DNA of 64,000 nucleotides from Vibrio panuliri (GCF_009938205.1 NZ_AP019654.1:1054001-1118000), one strand, 5' to 3'. Positions 10,239-19,239 are shown, counted from the stretch's first letter. Notes: generated by a model not told the origin, from the sequence alone. Program-made: numbers and translations.

Positions 10239-10931
10239 GTGAGAGTTTTACTGTTTTTGTGTCTTCTGGCTTCCAACTCTTGGGCTAGCGTAGAGAGTGT
10301 TAGTAATGGCAGTTTGACATTGAACCTTCATTTCCAAGAATTTGGACGTTTCGATAAGCAACGATATATCGATGCAGCAAACCAATGGTTGAGTATTGTT
10401 AAATCGGTAGAGGGAAAGCCCCATCATTCGATAGACGTAGATATCTATGTCACTAGTGATATCAACCATGATGGTGAGGCGGGTGTGTTGGAAACAGAAG
10501 TTGTTGGCGGAGTAGAGATCCCGATTCATGGAGAGATGGTATTGCATTCACGTACGCACAATAGTGAGTTCGATTATGAGAATGCTTACACCACGGTTGT
10601 TCACGAGTTAGGACATGTGTTGGGTGTCGGTCAAACAACAGAAAAGTACATTCAGCGAGTTGATGCACTTAATGGCCCTGCTTTTTGCAAAGAAAACAGT
10701 AAGGCGCTTGCGTGGTATAACAAACTCTACCAAAGGAATTATCCTTGCTTGCGCTTTGCGGAGTCGGGGCACCTCTATGACTTCGTGCTTGCTGATGATC
10801 CTGAGCGTGACAACGACCGCCAAGGGAGAGAAATTCCCCCGATGACTAACGAGGTGATGGCGAACGGCTTAGAAATCGGCATTATCACCACCGCATTGTT
10901 GGATGATATTGGATACGTGGTGGAGTATTAA
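10239..10931 (+). CDS. Secreted zinc metallopeptidase-like protein (leishmanolysin-like arrangement)
   Basis: Predicted secreted metallopeptidase of 230 residues. GTG start with AAGGA ten bases upstream; signal peptide of about 17 residues ending in SWA. Zinc motif HELGH at 122-126 followed by VLGVGQ, so the metzincin third ligand position (HExxHxxGxxH) holds Gln. A later His178 (ESGHLYDF) and a Met in NEVM (207) followed by a Leu-rich aligned segment ALLDDIGYVV fit the split arrangement of leishmanolysin-type (M8-like) enzymes, where the third His lies far from the first two. Substrate unknown. The next gene starts two bases after the stop. Confidence 0.65.
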   Translation: MRVLLFLCLLASNSWASVESVSNGSLTLNLHFQEFGRFDKQRYIDAANQWLSIVKSVEGKPHHSIDVDIYVTSDINHDGEAGVLETEVVGGVEIPIHGEMVLHSRTHNSEFDYENAYTTVVHELGHVLGVGQTTEKYIQRVDALNGPAFCKENSKALAWYNKLYQRNYPCLRFAESGHLYDFVLADDPERDNDRQGREIPPMTNEVMANGLEIGIITTALLDDIGYVVEY

Positions 10932-10933
10932 CG

Positions 10934-11290
10934 ATGAAACGCTTGATTCCGATACTTATTTTTAGCGGTTCGGTTCATTCGATAGAGATGCTCTGTGAGA
11001 ACAACTACCAGCTTCAGTTTGATATCCCTGAGTTGCCTGCTGAGCCAAGCAGTGGCTTTCATGGCACCATTTCGGTGGGTGGCAGAGTGGCACAGGAGCT
11101 GATTTTTACCACCAATGAACTCGGCAGCACGTATCGTTTTAAGGCACTGCCTAGCGCAGCAGTCGTTGAGCAGTTAAAGCAAGGCGGAACAGGCGTAATT
11201 GAGTTTGAAGAGACATTGAATTACTTCAGCTGGAAAACTTATCGAACCCAGTTTCCAATTGAATGCAGCGACATAAAACGTAGTCAATAA
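10934..11290 (+). CDS. Hypothetical exported protein
   Basis: Family not recognised. 118 residues with a short signal peptide (MKRLIPILIFSGSVHS) and no other membrane segment. The mature part has two cysteines (near the N-terminus in LCENN and near the C-terminus in IECSD) that could pair, and alternating hydrophobic residues suggesting a small beta protein. Its start is two bases after the metallopeptidase stop, so it is very likely co-translated with it and could be a partner or inhibitor of that enzyme; this is inference from position only. Confidence 0.6.
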   Translation: MKRLIPILIFSGSVHSIEMLCENNYQLQFDIPELPAEPSSGFHGTISVGGRVAQELIFTTNELGSTYRFKALPSAAVVEQLKQGGTGVIEFEETLNYFSWKTYRTQFPIECSDIKRSQ

Positions 11291-11337
11291 CGTGTTTGTG
11301 CGTGCCTAATATCCGTTAAATTACCAAGGAGAGCTTC

Positions 11338-11511
11338 GTGAAGACGCTAATCATAGTCAGTATTCTCTGTACACTGGCGGGTTGCGCGGGTAACCGCAAT
11401 GAGCCGAGGGATATTCCAGACCCAGATACGACGTCGGCAACTGACGATCTCGGTGGGGTGATTGGATGTGCGATTGTTATCGCTACAGACTCACCAAGAG
11501 GGGATTGCTAG
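11338..11511 (+). CDS. Small lipoprotein, 57 residues
   Basis: GTG start with the ribosome binding site AAGGAGAG at 11326-11333. Signal peptide KTLIIVSILCTLAGC has lipobox LAGC (Cys16). The mature part is only about 41 residues, Asp/Pro-rich, with a Cys at the C-terminus (RGDC) and another in VIGCAIV. It ends the run of exported-protein genes and is followed by a strong bidirectional terminator. Function unknown; the good ribosome binding site and the lipobox make it likely real. Confidence 0.6.
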   Translation: MKTLIIVSILCTLAGCAGNRNEPRDIPDPDTTSATDDLGGVIGCAIVIATDSPRGDC

Positions 11512-11536
11512 CAAATCTGGTATTTCCTGCTTTGAG

Positions 11537-11571
11537 TAATACCCCCATTTAAGCTCGCAATGGGGGTATTA
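11537..11571. terminator. Bidirectional terminator
   Basis: Perfect 13-bp inverted repeat TAATACCCCCATT (11537-11549) / AATGGGGGTATTA (11559-11571) with a nine-base loop, between the convergent small lipoprotein gene and the XRE regulator gene. Confidence 0.8.
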
Positions 11572-11575
11572 GTCA

Positions 11576-11791
11576 CTAATCTTCTTTTTCTGCGACATAT
11601 TCTAGAATGTCGCCTGGTTGGCATTGTAAGTGATTGCAAATGCTTTCTAATGTTGAGAGTTTGACGGCTTTTGCTCGACCATTCTTTAATACCGACAGGT
11701 TTTGCTCTGTGATACCGATACGTGCTGCCAGCTCGTTAGAGCGCATCTTACGTTTCGCGAGCATCACATCTAAATTGATAATAATTGGCAT
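11576..11791 (-). CDS. XRE-family HTH transcriptional regulator (Cro/CI, YozG-like)
   Basis: Small 71-residue helix-turn-helix protein that fills the whole Cro/CI domain: MLAKRKMRSNELAARIGITE is followed by QNLSVLKNGRAKAVKLSTLE and a short acidic tail. Proteins of this size are regularly found beside DUF2975 membrane proteins, as here, where the DUF2975 gene ends 11 bases upstream. Together they form a probable two-gene operon read leftwards. It probably represses its own operon; an AT-rich palindrome in the promoter region (12409-12437) is the candidate operator. Confidence 0.85.
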   Translation of the reverse strand: MPIIINLDVMLAKRKMRSNELAARIGITEQNLSVLKNGRAKAVKLSTLESICNHLQCQPGDILEYVAEKED

Positions 11792-11802
11792 AGGTATTCC
11801 TG

Positions 11803-12336
11803 CTAAATGGTTAGTGCTTGCTCTTCGTGTAACCCTTTAGCTTCACTCATTACTTTGGCAATAAGGCGAATAATAACAGCAGTTACTAGCAACATTAAAT
11901 CCCCATCAGAGACATCAAAGAAAAAGCTCATTTCTTCGGCTTGAAAAGTTAGAGCTGGTCCCATTAGAAGCCCGTCAAAAATACTAGCTAGAACGAATAA
12001 TATAAGTAGGTTAGCTGTCTGTTTGAAGCATTTAACGTTTTCCAGAGTGAAGATCATTCCATCGCGATATAGGCGAAATAGCTGAATTAATTGCCACAGC
12101 ATTAGCGAGGCGATAAGCACCGTTATGTTTGATACGGCAAAGCCCAAAATAGCAGACGTTGTAGTTAGAGGTAGTGGAATGTCATGGTTGAATTGCGCGA
12201 CGAAATTTCCGGAGCCATCTGAAAAAGCGGTGTTAAACCAAAGAAAAGCGTTAAAGATAGGGTTGATTATCAACGCCACCCATAAGCAAATGAGTAAGCG
12301 TTGACTAAGTGTACGTATTCCATCGAGGTTGTTCAT
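11803..12336 (-). CDS. DUF2975 family membrane protein
   Basis: 177-residue inner-membrane protein with four predicted membrane segments at about 12-35, 60-85, 105-130 and 145-165 and a short cytosolic loop between segments two and three (RLYRDGMIFTLENVKCFKQT), which is the most conserved part of DUF2975. Function of the family is unknown. It is co-encoded with the small XRE regulator downstream, a pairing seen in many bacteria, and may be a membrane sensor or sequestering partner of that regulator; that role is inference. Confidence 0.82.
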   Translation of the reverse strand: MNNLDGIRTLSQRLLICLWVALIINPIFNAFLWFNTAFSDGSGNFVAQFNHDIPLPLTTTSAILGFAVSNITVLIASLMLWQLIQLFRLYRDGMIFTLENVKCFKQTANLLILFVLASIFDGLLMGPALTFQAEEMSFFFDVSDGDLMLLVTAVIIRLIAKVMSEAKGLHEEQALTI

Positions 12337-12408
12337 TGTTGATCTCCAGATTTGCAGTTATCTATCGTTGATGGTCAGATATTATGCGAGAGTTAAATGT
12401 AGATCAAT

Positions 12409-12437
12409 AATTATTTATCGTAAAACGATAAATAATT
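12409..12437. promoter_or_regulatory. Palindrome, candidate operator of the DUF2975-XRE operon
   Basis: Perfect 13-bp inverted repeat AATTATTTATCGT / ACGATAAATAATT around AAA, 73-101 bases upstream of the DUF2975 start codon and between it and the end of the EamA gene. There is no T run on either side, which argues against a terminator. Binding by the XRE protein is inference. Confidence 0.45.
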
Positions 12438-12463
12438 GCCGTTTATTATTATGAAGTAATGGG

Positions 12464-13312
12464 TCAGTGATAGGTTCTCTTGACAAACACCATAGCGATG
12501 CCACCGAGGATAATGCTACTTATCAGACCATCGCGGAAGGTTAGTGACTCATTGAGTAGTAGTGATCCTAACGCCAAGGCAATCGCTGGCACAGAGAGCT
12601 GGCTAACGGCGGCTTGCAGCAAGCTTATCTTTGACATCACGTGATACCACAGCAGATATCCCAATGCTGAAGTGACTGCGCCCGATAGGACGGCAAGTAT
12701 GACTCCGGTAAAATCGGAAGTAGTAAACTCAGTCAGAGGCAGTAAAAGTAAGCCAATAAAAGCAGCGGCAATAAACCCCCATGTTGTACCGATTGTTGCT
12801 GTTGGGGCTCGTTTACCAAGCGCGGTAAAAATCGCCCAAGCAATACCGGCGCCAACCATCATCAGGGCAGAAAGTAGGTCTGGTTGGCTTGCCGAGGGCA
12901 GCATTAAGCAAACAAATCCTGCCAGCGAGATGGCCATGCCTAATACCTCAAAGCGATTAAAGCTATGTTCTTGGTACCAATGCAGCAGCAATAAAGACAA
13001 TTGCACTGCCCCAAACAAAAGTAGCGCACCGCTGCCAGCGGTCAGCTCAAGATAAGCAAACGAGAACAGCGCCGCGTAAATAAATAAGCTGAGTCCGGCA
13101 TAGAGGGAGAAACGCAACGATACGGACTCGGAGCCAAACTGCCAGTGGTTTTTCCAAACCATGATAAGTGCCAACGTGATAGCCCCAGACCATAAACGCA
13201 ACAAGGTGAAACTGGCGGGGTCAATCAACCCCTCTGCTAAAGCTAGCCGACACAAAATTGAATTTGCAGCAAAGGCAAGCATGGTTAGTGCAATGGTGGG
13301 CAAGTGAGACAT
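12464..13312 (-). CDS. DMT superfamily (EamA) transporter
   Basis: 282-residue inner-membrane protein with about ten membrane segments in two EamA halves (about 5-135 and 145-280), typical of drug/metabolite exporters of the RhaT/EamA kind. Conserved points include the early FAANSILCRLAL segment and the GSGALLLFGAVQLS segment near the end of the first half. The substrate cannot be read from the sequence; amino-acid or metabolite export is common in the family. It stands alone, with 127 bases to the next gene downstream. Confidence 0.85.
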   Translation of the reverse strand: MSHLPTIALTMLAFAANSILCRLALAEGLIDPASFTLLRLWSGAITLALIMVWKNHWQFGSESVSLRFSLYAGLSLFIYAALFSFAYLELTAGSGALLLFGAVQLSLLLLHWYQEHSFNRFEVLGMAISLAGFVCLMLPSASQPDLLSALMMVGAGIAWAIFTALGKRAPTATIGTTWGFIAAAFIGLLLLPLTEFTTSDFTGVILAVLSGAVTSALGYLLWYHVMSKISLLQAAVSQLSVPAIALALGSLLLNESLTFRDGLISSIILGGIAMVFVKRTYH

Positions 13313-13478
13313 TCGCTGTCCAAATCGTCTGTATGGGTATGCTGGAGTGTAGCAGTAATCGTCGATGCTAATTAGTTGATAGGATGATTACTTATTCTCA
13401 ATTTGGTCGAGTGATAATCCCAAACGAGTGTTCGAGTTGCTAGAGAATAAAATGCCGAGTAATAGAAATACCAGATAA

Positions 13479-13505
13479 CAAAAAAGCTGTCCGAGGACAG
13501 CTTTT
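13479..13505 (-). terminator. Terminator of the ligase operon
   Basis: AAAAGCTGTCC (13482-13492) / GGACAGCTTTT (13495-13505) with a two-base loop; on the minus strand it ends in a run of T. It follows the end of the ligase gene by 18 bases. Confidence 0.85.
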
Positions 13506-13522
13506 GATAACGCGATAAGTGT

Positions 13523-14503
13523 TTAGTCGAAATGAGTGGCAAACTGTTTGGCTGAGTAGGCGACACGTTCTTCAGGTGTCGGGTAACGAGCCGGTGTGCC
13601 AAGGCTTTCGATATGGCGAAGTCGCGGTAACAAGCCCGCACCATTGGCGATTTGAATCGCCAAGCCTGGTCGAGCATTAAGCTCAAGTACCATTGGGCCT
13701 TCTTCTTTATCCAGCACCATATCGGTGCCCATGTAACCTAGCCCTGTCATTTCCCAAGCACTAGACGCGAGCACCAGCAGCTTTTCCCAGTGGGGGACTT
13801 GCAGTGTCATTAAGTCTTTGCCGGTATCGGGATGATGACTTATCGGGCGGTCAAACTGCACCGCACGGATCGCGCGACCCGTCGCGATATCTAAGCCGAC
13901 CCCAACCGCACCTTGGTGTAAGTTTGCTTTACCATCGGATGCAGCGGTAGAACAACGCATCATTGCCATCACAGGGTAACCTTTAAACACGATGATACGC
14001 ACATCGGGCACACCTTCATAACTGAAGCCGTCGAAACAGTTATCAAACTTTATCAGGTTCTCAACTACCGCGACGTCGTTTTTACCACCAAGCGAGAACA
14101 GACCTGCTAACGCATTACTGATGTGGCGTTCAACATCTTCTTTATTGATGCTCGAACCGGATGGTTTGGTGTAACTGCCATCTTTGTGCGATGTGATGAC
14201 TAAAATACCTTTACCACCACTGCCTTGAGCGGGTTTGATAACAAACCCTGGCCAATCTTTCACCATTTCGTGAATCTTAGGCACATCGGCTTGGTTGCTG
14301 ATCACACCGATCAGTTTAGGTACCGTGGCCCCCGCAGCTTCTGCGATAATCTTAGTTTTGAGCTTATCATCAACCAACGGGTACTTAGAGCGATCATTGT
14401 ATCGACCAATGTAACTGTGGTTACGTTGGTTCATGCCCATAATGCCTTTGTGCTTTAGCTTAAAAGGCGAGGTGTAGCGTTCTCTAAGTCGAGATAGAAA
14501 CAT
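13523..14503 (-). CDS. Alpha-L-glutamate ligase-like ATP-grasp protein (RimK-related)
   Basis: 326-residue ATP-grasp ligase of the RimK-related alpha-L-glutamate ligase group, predicted to join an amino acid, probably glutamate, to a peptide or small molecule in the cytoplasm. ATP-binding elements: FVIKPAQGSGGKGI (about 95), and the metal-binding LELNARPGLAIQIAN near 280. It is the last gene of a three-gene leftward operon, three bases after the 7TM transglutaminase-like gene and downstream of an aspartic protease-like lipoprotein. The trio is conserved in many proteobacteria; the true product is not established. Confidence 0.88.
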   Translation of the reverse strand: MFLSRLRERYTSPFKLKHKGIMGMNQRNHSYIGRYNDRSKYPLVDDKLKTKIIAEAAGATVPKLIGVISNQADVPKIHEMVKDWPGFVIKPAQGSGGKGILVITSHKDGSYTKPSGSSINKEDVERHISNALAGLFSLGGKNDVAVVENLIKFDNCFDGFSYEGVPDVRIIVFKGYPVMAMMRCSTAASDGKANLHQGAVGVGLDIATGRAIRAVQFDRPISHHPDTGKDLMTLQVPHWEKLLVLASSAWEMTGLGYMGTDMVLDKEEGPMVLELNARPGLAIQIANGAGLLPRLRHIESLGTPARYPTPEERVAYSAKQFATHFD

Positions 14504-14506
14504 GGC

Positions 14507-16015
14507 TTACTCCCCATCAACTAATGGCTTAAAGCGACGCAACTCTGTCAAACGGTAACCAGTGTATGTACCAAGCAGCAAGATACAAGCCAGTACAACG
14601 AGCTGCAAACCAATAAAGTTAAAGGTTAGGTGCTGAACGTAAGAGTTCGTCATTGCGAGATAAACCAGTACCGACGTCATCAATGAGCCACCGCCTTGCA
14701 TCACAACTTCTTTCGGGCCTTCCTCTTCCCATAGAATCGACATGCGTTCGATAGTCCAAGACAAGATGATCATTGGGAAGAAAGTAATCGACAGACCTTC
14801 GGTCAAACCAATCTTAAACGCCACTACCGTGAAGACCGAAATGATCATGATCACTGTGATGATCACCGCAGAGATACGGGCGACTAACAGCAAGTTGAGT
14901 CGGGACAGATAACTTCGTATGACAAGACCCGTACCGACAATCAGCAGGAAGCCTACGATACCAGTCAACAGCTGAGTCTGGACAAACGCAACCGCGATCA
15001 GCACTGGCATAAATGTACCGGATGTTTTTAAACCGATGATGACGCGTAAGAACACCACGATAAGCGCACCAATCGGGATCAGCATAATCGTCTTAAACAT
15101 CGCTTGCTCTTCAAGCGGTAAACTATGAATAGACAAGTTAAGCAGGGCGTCAGCTTCGACTTTATCTCGGGTCGCCTGTTGAGGTGATACTTCTTGTGCA
15201 ATCATAGAGAAGTGCACTTGACTGTTTTCACCACCCACTAAATCGAGTAGCGAGATGTTCGATTCATCCCACACAAGGATATTTGGAGAAATCGCTTGGT
15301 CAGCGGTTTTAGGGTTAAATAACTGCCAGTTGCTGCCATCCCAAACTTGGTTCATTGGTTCGATAGTTTGGCGACGACGGCCATCTTCTAACTCAACCAC
15401 GCCAGCAATCTTACTTGGGATTTTGTTGTAGGCGAGGATCTTATCTACCGCCTCAACGCGTGACATGTTATTGAGGATCAATGCTGCGTTTTGGCTATCA
15501 CCATCGTTCAGTTGCTTAATTAGCTCACGAGTAAAAGTGATGTCATCAGCAGAGCGTTTGTTGGCACGCTCAGTTAACGCAATGACTGCCGCTTCGGTAG
15601 GGCCATCAAAAGTTGGTGCGCTTATTTCAGGATTAGGCGGAATAGGTGACACCTTGGCTTGAGGGTCAACTAAAAACTGGACTTTATAGTAGATGGTTTG
15701 CGCACCAGAGGCATGGCGAATAGACCATTCAGCACGACGACCTTGCTCATTGTTGGCATAGGCGACACCATAGCCAGCAGATGAAGAGTTTTCACTAATC
15801 TTAGTAAACCCAGTTTGAGTATCAGGCACCGCCAGCGATGCTTTGACCGACTTACCATCCGCATCAAACTGCACTCGTGCTTCGATGTCCCAAACTTGTC
15901 GAGTTTCACCGGGTGTCCACGGCACACCGTAGCTTTGGTGGCGGAAAATACTAAGGGCAGCACCTACACCTATTAGTAGGGCAACAAAGATATATAAAGG
16001 AACCTTGGAAGTCAT
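14507..16015 (-). CDS. Inactive transglutaminase-like protein with 7TM domain
   Basis: 502-residue membrane protein: one N-terminal membrane segment (about 5-25), a periplasmic region of about 280 residues that includes the transglutaminase-like domain (about 150-250, ending WDGSNWQLFNP), then about seven membrane segments (310-490). No Cys is seen at the expected catalytic position, matching the family description of inactive transglutaminases. It probably binds a peptide or wall-linked ligand in the periplasm and links it to the cytoplasmic ligase. Second gene of the trio, 17 bases after the protease-like gene. Confidence 0.85.
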   Translation of the reverse strand: MTSKVPLYIFVALLIGVGAALSIFRHQSYGVPWTPGETRQVWDIEARVQFDADGKSVKASLAVPDTQTGFTKISENSSSAGYGVAYANNEQGRRAEWSIRHASGAQTIYYKVQFLVDPQAKVSPIPPNPEISAPTFDGPTEAAVIALTERANKRSADDITFTRELIKQLNDGDSQNAALILNNMSRVEAVDKILAYNKIPSKIAGVVELEDGRRRQTIEPMNQVWDGSNWQLFNPKTADQAISPNILVWDESNISLLDLVGGENSQVHFSMIAQEVSPQQATRDKVEADALLNLSIHSLPLEEQAMFKTIMLIPIGALIVVFLRVIIGLKTSGTFMPVLIAVAFVQTQLLTGIVGFLLIVGTGLVIRSYLSRLNLLLVARISAVIITVIMIISVFTVVAFKIGLTEGLSITFFPMIILSWTIERMSILWEEEGPKEVVMQGGGSLMTSVLVYLAMTNSYVQHLTFNFIGLQLVVLACILLLGTYTGYRLTELRRFKPLVDGE

Positions 16016-16032
16016 AATAAGCCTTATTGGTT

Positions 16033-16770
16033 TTATTCTGCTTCAGACTGAACGTATTTCTTACTCACGTCTACAACGGCGATGTCCTGAATAAATTCAC
16101 GACCTAAGAGTACAGGATGACTCATTTGCGAGCGGTCTGCCAACGTAAACTGTGCTTTTTCATGGATTTTGCCAACTTTAACCCAAAGTTCAACCACTGC
16201 ACGTCGCTCTACTTCTGAATTCGTCGATTGGCGAATTTTCACGAACTTGACGATAGGCGCTTCGATCCAATTGTTGTCATCTGATGGTGTATTTTCATCA
16301 GAAAGATGGAAGCGAACCCACTTCTTACCATTGCGCTCAAATTCTTCAATATCGACCGCGTTAAGAGAAGAGGTCGCAGCCCCCGTATCAACACGTGCAT
16401 CAAAGGTTTGTTTGATTGAGTCAATAGTTACTCGCTCGATTGCACCGAGTACAACGCCATGTGTCGGGGTAGGTGGGGTTGGAGTTGCAACTGGCGCCAC
16501 GTAGTTTTGCTGTTGCGCTGAGATTTTCGCCAGCGTAATAGTCTGCATATCAATGGTTTTGTCTTGCAGACGTTGGATTTCTTTCTCAAGGCTTTGAATA
16601 TATTCTGCCTGTTGTTCTACTTGGCTACCGAGCGTCGTGATCTGAGCGTTCAGATTGGTTTCCACCGCTTGGATGGCTGACAGTGTCTGCTGATGGTTTT
16701 GAGTGCTATTTGTTAGGGTGCAGCCAGATAGCAAAGTAAGAGCTACCAAAGGTGTTAATCGGATGAACAT
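16033..16770 (-). CDS. Retropepsin-like aspartic protease lipoprotein (RimB-type, 'ATP-dependent zinc protease' family)
   Basis: 245-residue periplasmic lipoprotein. Lipobox LSGC (Cys17), a coiled coil (about 25-75), a Pro/Thr linker (95-104), then a retropepsin-like domain (108-240) with the catalytic-type DTGAATSSL at 128 and LLGREFIQDIAVVD near 225. The database name for the family, ATP-dependent zinc protease, is misleading: the visible motif is that of an aspartic peptidase. First gene of the three-gene operon; it could process the peptide handled by the ligase and the 7TM protein. Confidence 0.82.
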   Translation of the reverse strand: MFIRLTPLVALTLLSGCTLTNSTQNHQQTLSAIQAVETNLNAQITTLGSQVEQQAEYIQSLEKEIQRLQDKTIDMQTITLAKISAQQQNYVAPVATPTPPTPTHGVVLGAIERVTIDSIKQTFDARVDTGAATSSLNAVDIEEFERNGKKWVRFHLSDENTPSDDNNWIEAPIVKFVKIRQSTNSEVERRAVVELWVKVGKIHEKAQFTLADRSQMSHPVLLGREFIQDIAVVDVSKKYVQSEAE

Positions 16771-17128
16771 TAAAATGCCTACGTTTCTTATTTGTTTTCT
16801 ATCGTTTGAATTCTTGCGCGCAGAACCAAGCGATAATGGTATGAGTTAATTAACGTTTTTAATTTTAGACCAAGGTATACAAAACCTCATAGCAGAACTT
16901 CAAAAAGTTGTGGCAAGTGCAGAAGGAATAACCTAAGTCTTTCTCCTCAAATGATAAAAAGCGGAGTAAAAGTATTGATTGACCCATCAATAGTCCACTT
17001 AAGGCTTTTTGAGGCATAAAAAAACGAGGATGCCAAAAACATCCTCGCTAGGTTACTGATATGAAAATCAAATTGAGTTAAATCCATGTCAATAATTGAT
17101 ATTACTGAGTTGGATTTATTTGAATGAC
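16771..17128. other. Intergenic region between the ligase operon and cmoB
   Basis: Holds the cmoB terminator at its right side and, by position, the promoter of the leftward ligase operon. No open frame, RNA gene or repeat family was recognised in the rest. Confidence 0.6.
17018..17047 (-). terminator. Terminator of cmoB
   Basis: CGAGGATG (17025-17032) / CATCCTCG (17040-17047) with a seven-base loop; the minus strand ends in seven T. It lies 82 bases beyond the cmoB stop. Confidence 0.8.
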
Positions 17129-18100
17129 TTATGGTTTAGTTGCAACCAATACAGCTCGACGTGGCGCTGGGTGACCTTCAACCGTTTTACTTGGATCATT
17201 GGCATCTAAGTAGTCAGGCAGTGAGTTGTGCGTCATCCAATCGGTGGTGCGTTGCTCATCGGTTGAGGTGATGTTTTCATCCACAATGCGAACATCAACA
17301 AAGCCGACTTGCTCTAACCATACTTTCAAAGCCTTGGCCGATGGGAAGAAGTAGACGTTACGCATTTGTGCGTAGCGATCCACAGGCACTAATACAGAAG
17401 TCTCATCACCTTCGATGACTAGAGTTTCAAGCACAAGTTCACCACCAGACACTAACTGATCTTTAAGTTGGATCAGGTGATCCAGTGGTGAGCGGCGATG
17501 GTAAAGCACACCCATGCTAAATACGGTGTCGAAGGCTTCCAGTTTTGGCAGTTGTTCAATGCCTAACGGCAGTAAGTGAGCGCGTTGATCGTCGCCCATC
17601 ATTTTACGAATCGCTTCAAACTGAATTAGGAATAGGTGCGATGGGTCGATACCGACAGTAAGACGAGCGCCCTCGCCAAGCATGCGCCACATGTGGTAGC
17701 CGTTGCCGCAACCCACATCCAACACGCTACGGTTTTTCAGTGGCGAGATATGTGGAAGAACGCGATCCCATTTCCAATCACTGCGCCACTCGGTGTCAAT
17801 GTGGATACCGTGTACGTGGTAAGGACCTTTGCGCCATGGGTGGAACGTACGCAGCAAGTTCTCAAGCTTTTTCAACTCACCGGTGTGCATTGGCTCGTTG
17901 TTCGAGATAGTCACTGACTCTTTGATATCGATGTTATCTGGCGTGCCAGCCGGAATTTTATTGAGCGCACGTAGCCAGCGATCAAAGTCACCGTGCTCTG
18001 CGTTTTGCCAGTCGGTCAGTTGCTGTGGCAATACATTTAGCCATGGCTGCAGACGCGTATCTTGGGCGATAAGTTGGTAGAAATTGGCAAAATTAAACAT
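17129..18100 (-). CDS. cmoB: tRNA U34 carboxymethyltransferase CmoB
   Basis: Transfers the carboxymethyl group of carboxy-SAM to 5-hydroxyuridine-34 of tRNA, giving cmo5U, which widens wobble decoding. 323 residues, the usual length. An N-terminal helical part is followed by a Rossmann methyltransferase domain with motif [18 protein letters not shown] near 125 and [17 protein letters not shown] near 205. CmoA, which makes the carboxy-SAM, lies upstream on the same strand but is separated by 298 bases of repeats instead of the short gap seen in E. coli. Confidence 0.97.
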   Translation of the reverse strand: MFNFANFYQLIAQDTRLQPWLNVLPQQLTDWQNAEHGDFDRWLRALNKIPAGTPDNIDIKESVTISNNEPMHTGELKKLENLLRTFHPWRKGPYHVHGIHIDTEWRSDWKWDRVLPHISPLKNRSVLDVGCGNGYHMWRMLGEGARLTVGIDPSHLFLIQFEAIRKMMGDDQRAHLLPLGIEQLPKLEAFDTVFSMGVLYHRRSPLDHLIQLKDQLVSGGELVLETLVIEGDETSVLVPVDRYAQMRNVYFFPSAKALKVWLEQVGFVDVRIVDENITSTDEQRTTDWMTHNSLPDYLDANDPSKTVEGHPAPRRAVLVATKP

Positions 18101-18140
18101 AGTTCGTGAATCGCTGAATAGTGTGAATCAAATAAAGTTT

Positions 18141-18184
18141 GTCATTCCCTACGGTGAGGGACGAACGTGATAGGGAATCTTGTT
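18141..18184 (+). repeat. Intergenic palindrome of the GTCATTCC family
   Basis: GTC then ATTCCCTA (18144-18151) / TAGGGAAT (18172-18179), a perfect 8-bp stem, followed by CTTG. It has the same frame as the palindromes at 59858 and 60291 (GTC-ATTCCTGA ... TCAGGAAT-CT). Confidence 0.6.
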
Positions 18185-18204
18185 TCACCGTATCATTGTG
18201 GGGT

Positions 18205-18244
18205 GAGATCCCCAACTCGCTCGTTCCTCGCTCTTGAGGATGAC
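18205..18244 (-). repeat. Intergenic palindrome of the same family, inverted
   Basis: Read on the minus strand it begins GTCATCCTC and ends GGGGATCTC, the same frame as the element at 60017 (GTCATCCTC ... GGGGATCTC). It runs into the tandem repeat that follows. Confidence 0.45.
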
Positions 18245-18390
18245 GATTTTTACTATCCTCGCTCTTGAGGATAACAATATTAAGTCATACTGCCGCTTTT
18301 GAGAGCCGCAATATTTAGTTATACCACTGCTCTTGAGCGCCGCAATATTAAGTCATACCGCCGCTCTTAAGAGCCGCTATATTAAATCAT
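18226..18390. repeat. Degenerate tandem repeat, five units of 30-34 bp
   Basis: Units start near 18226, 18257, 18290, 18324 and 18358. Each has a core of about CGCTCTTGAGAGCCGC followed by AATATTAAGTCATA; the last core contains the palindrome GCTCTTAAGAGC. Units abut without spacers, so this is not a CRISPR. It fills the gap between cmoA and cmoB. Confidence 0.7.
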
Positions 18391-18398
18391 GTCGCTCG

Positions 18399-19154
<756 letters not shown>

Positions 19155-19239
19155 TTACAGCCAGCACTAAAAGGGCGCGTATTTTATGAAAATTTCGCGC
19201 CCATGTCATGTGTTGCGTCAAGCCAATCAATAACGCCAG

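Noticed and set aside
18226..18390. Possible CRISPR array
   Set aside because: The five units follow one another directly with no unique spacers, they are degenerate, and no cas gene is in the window.
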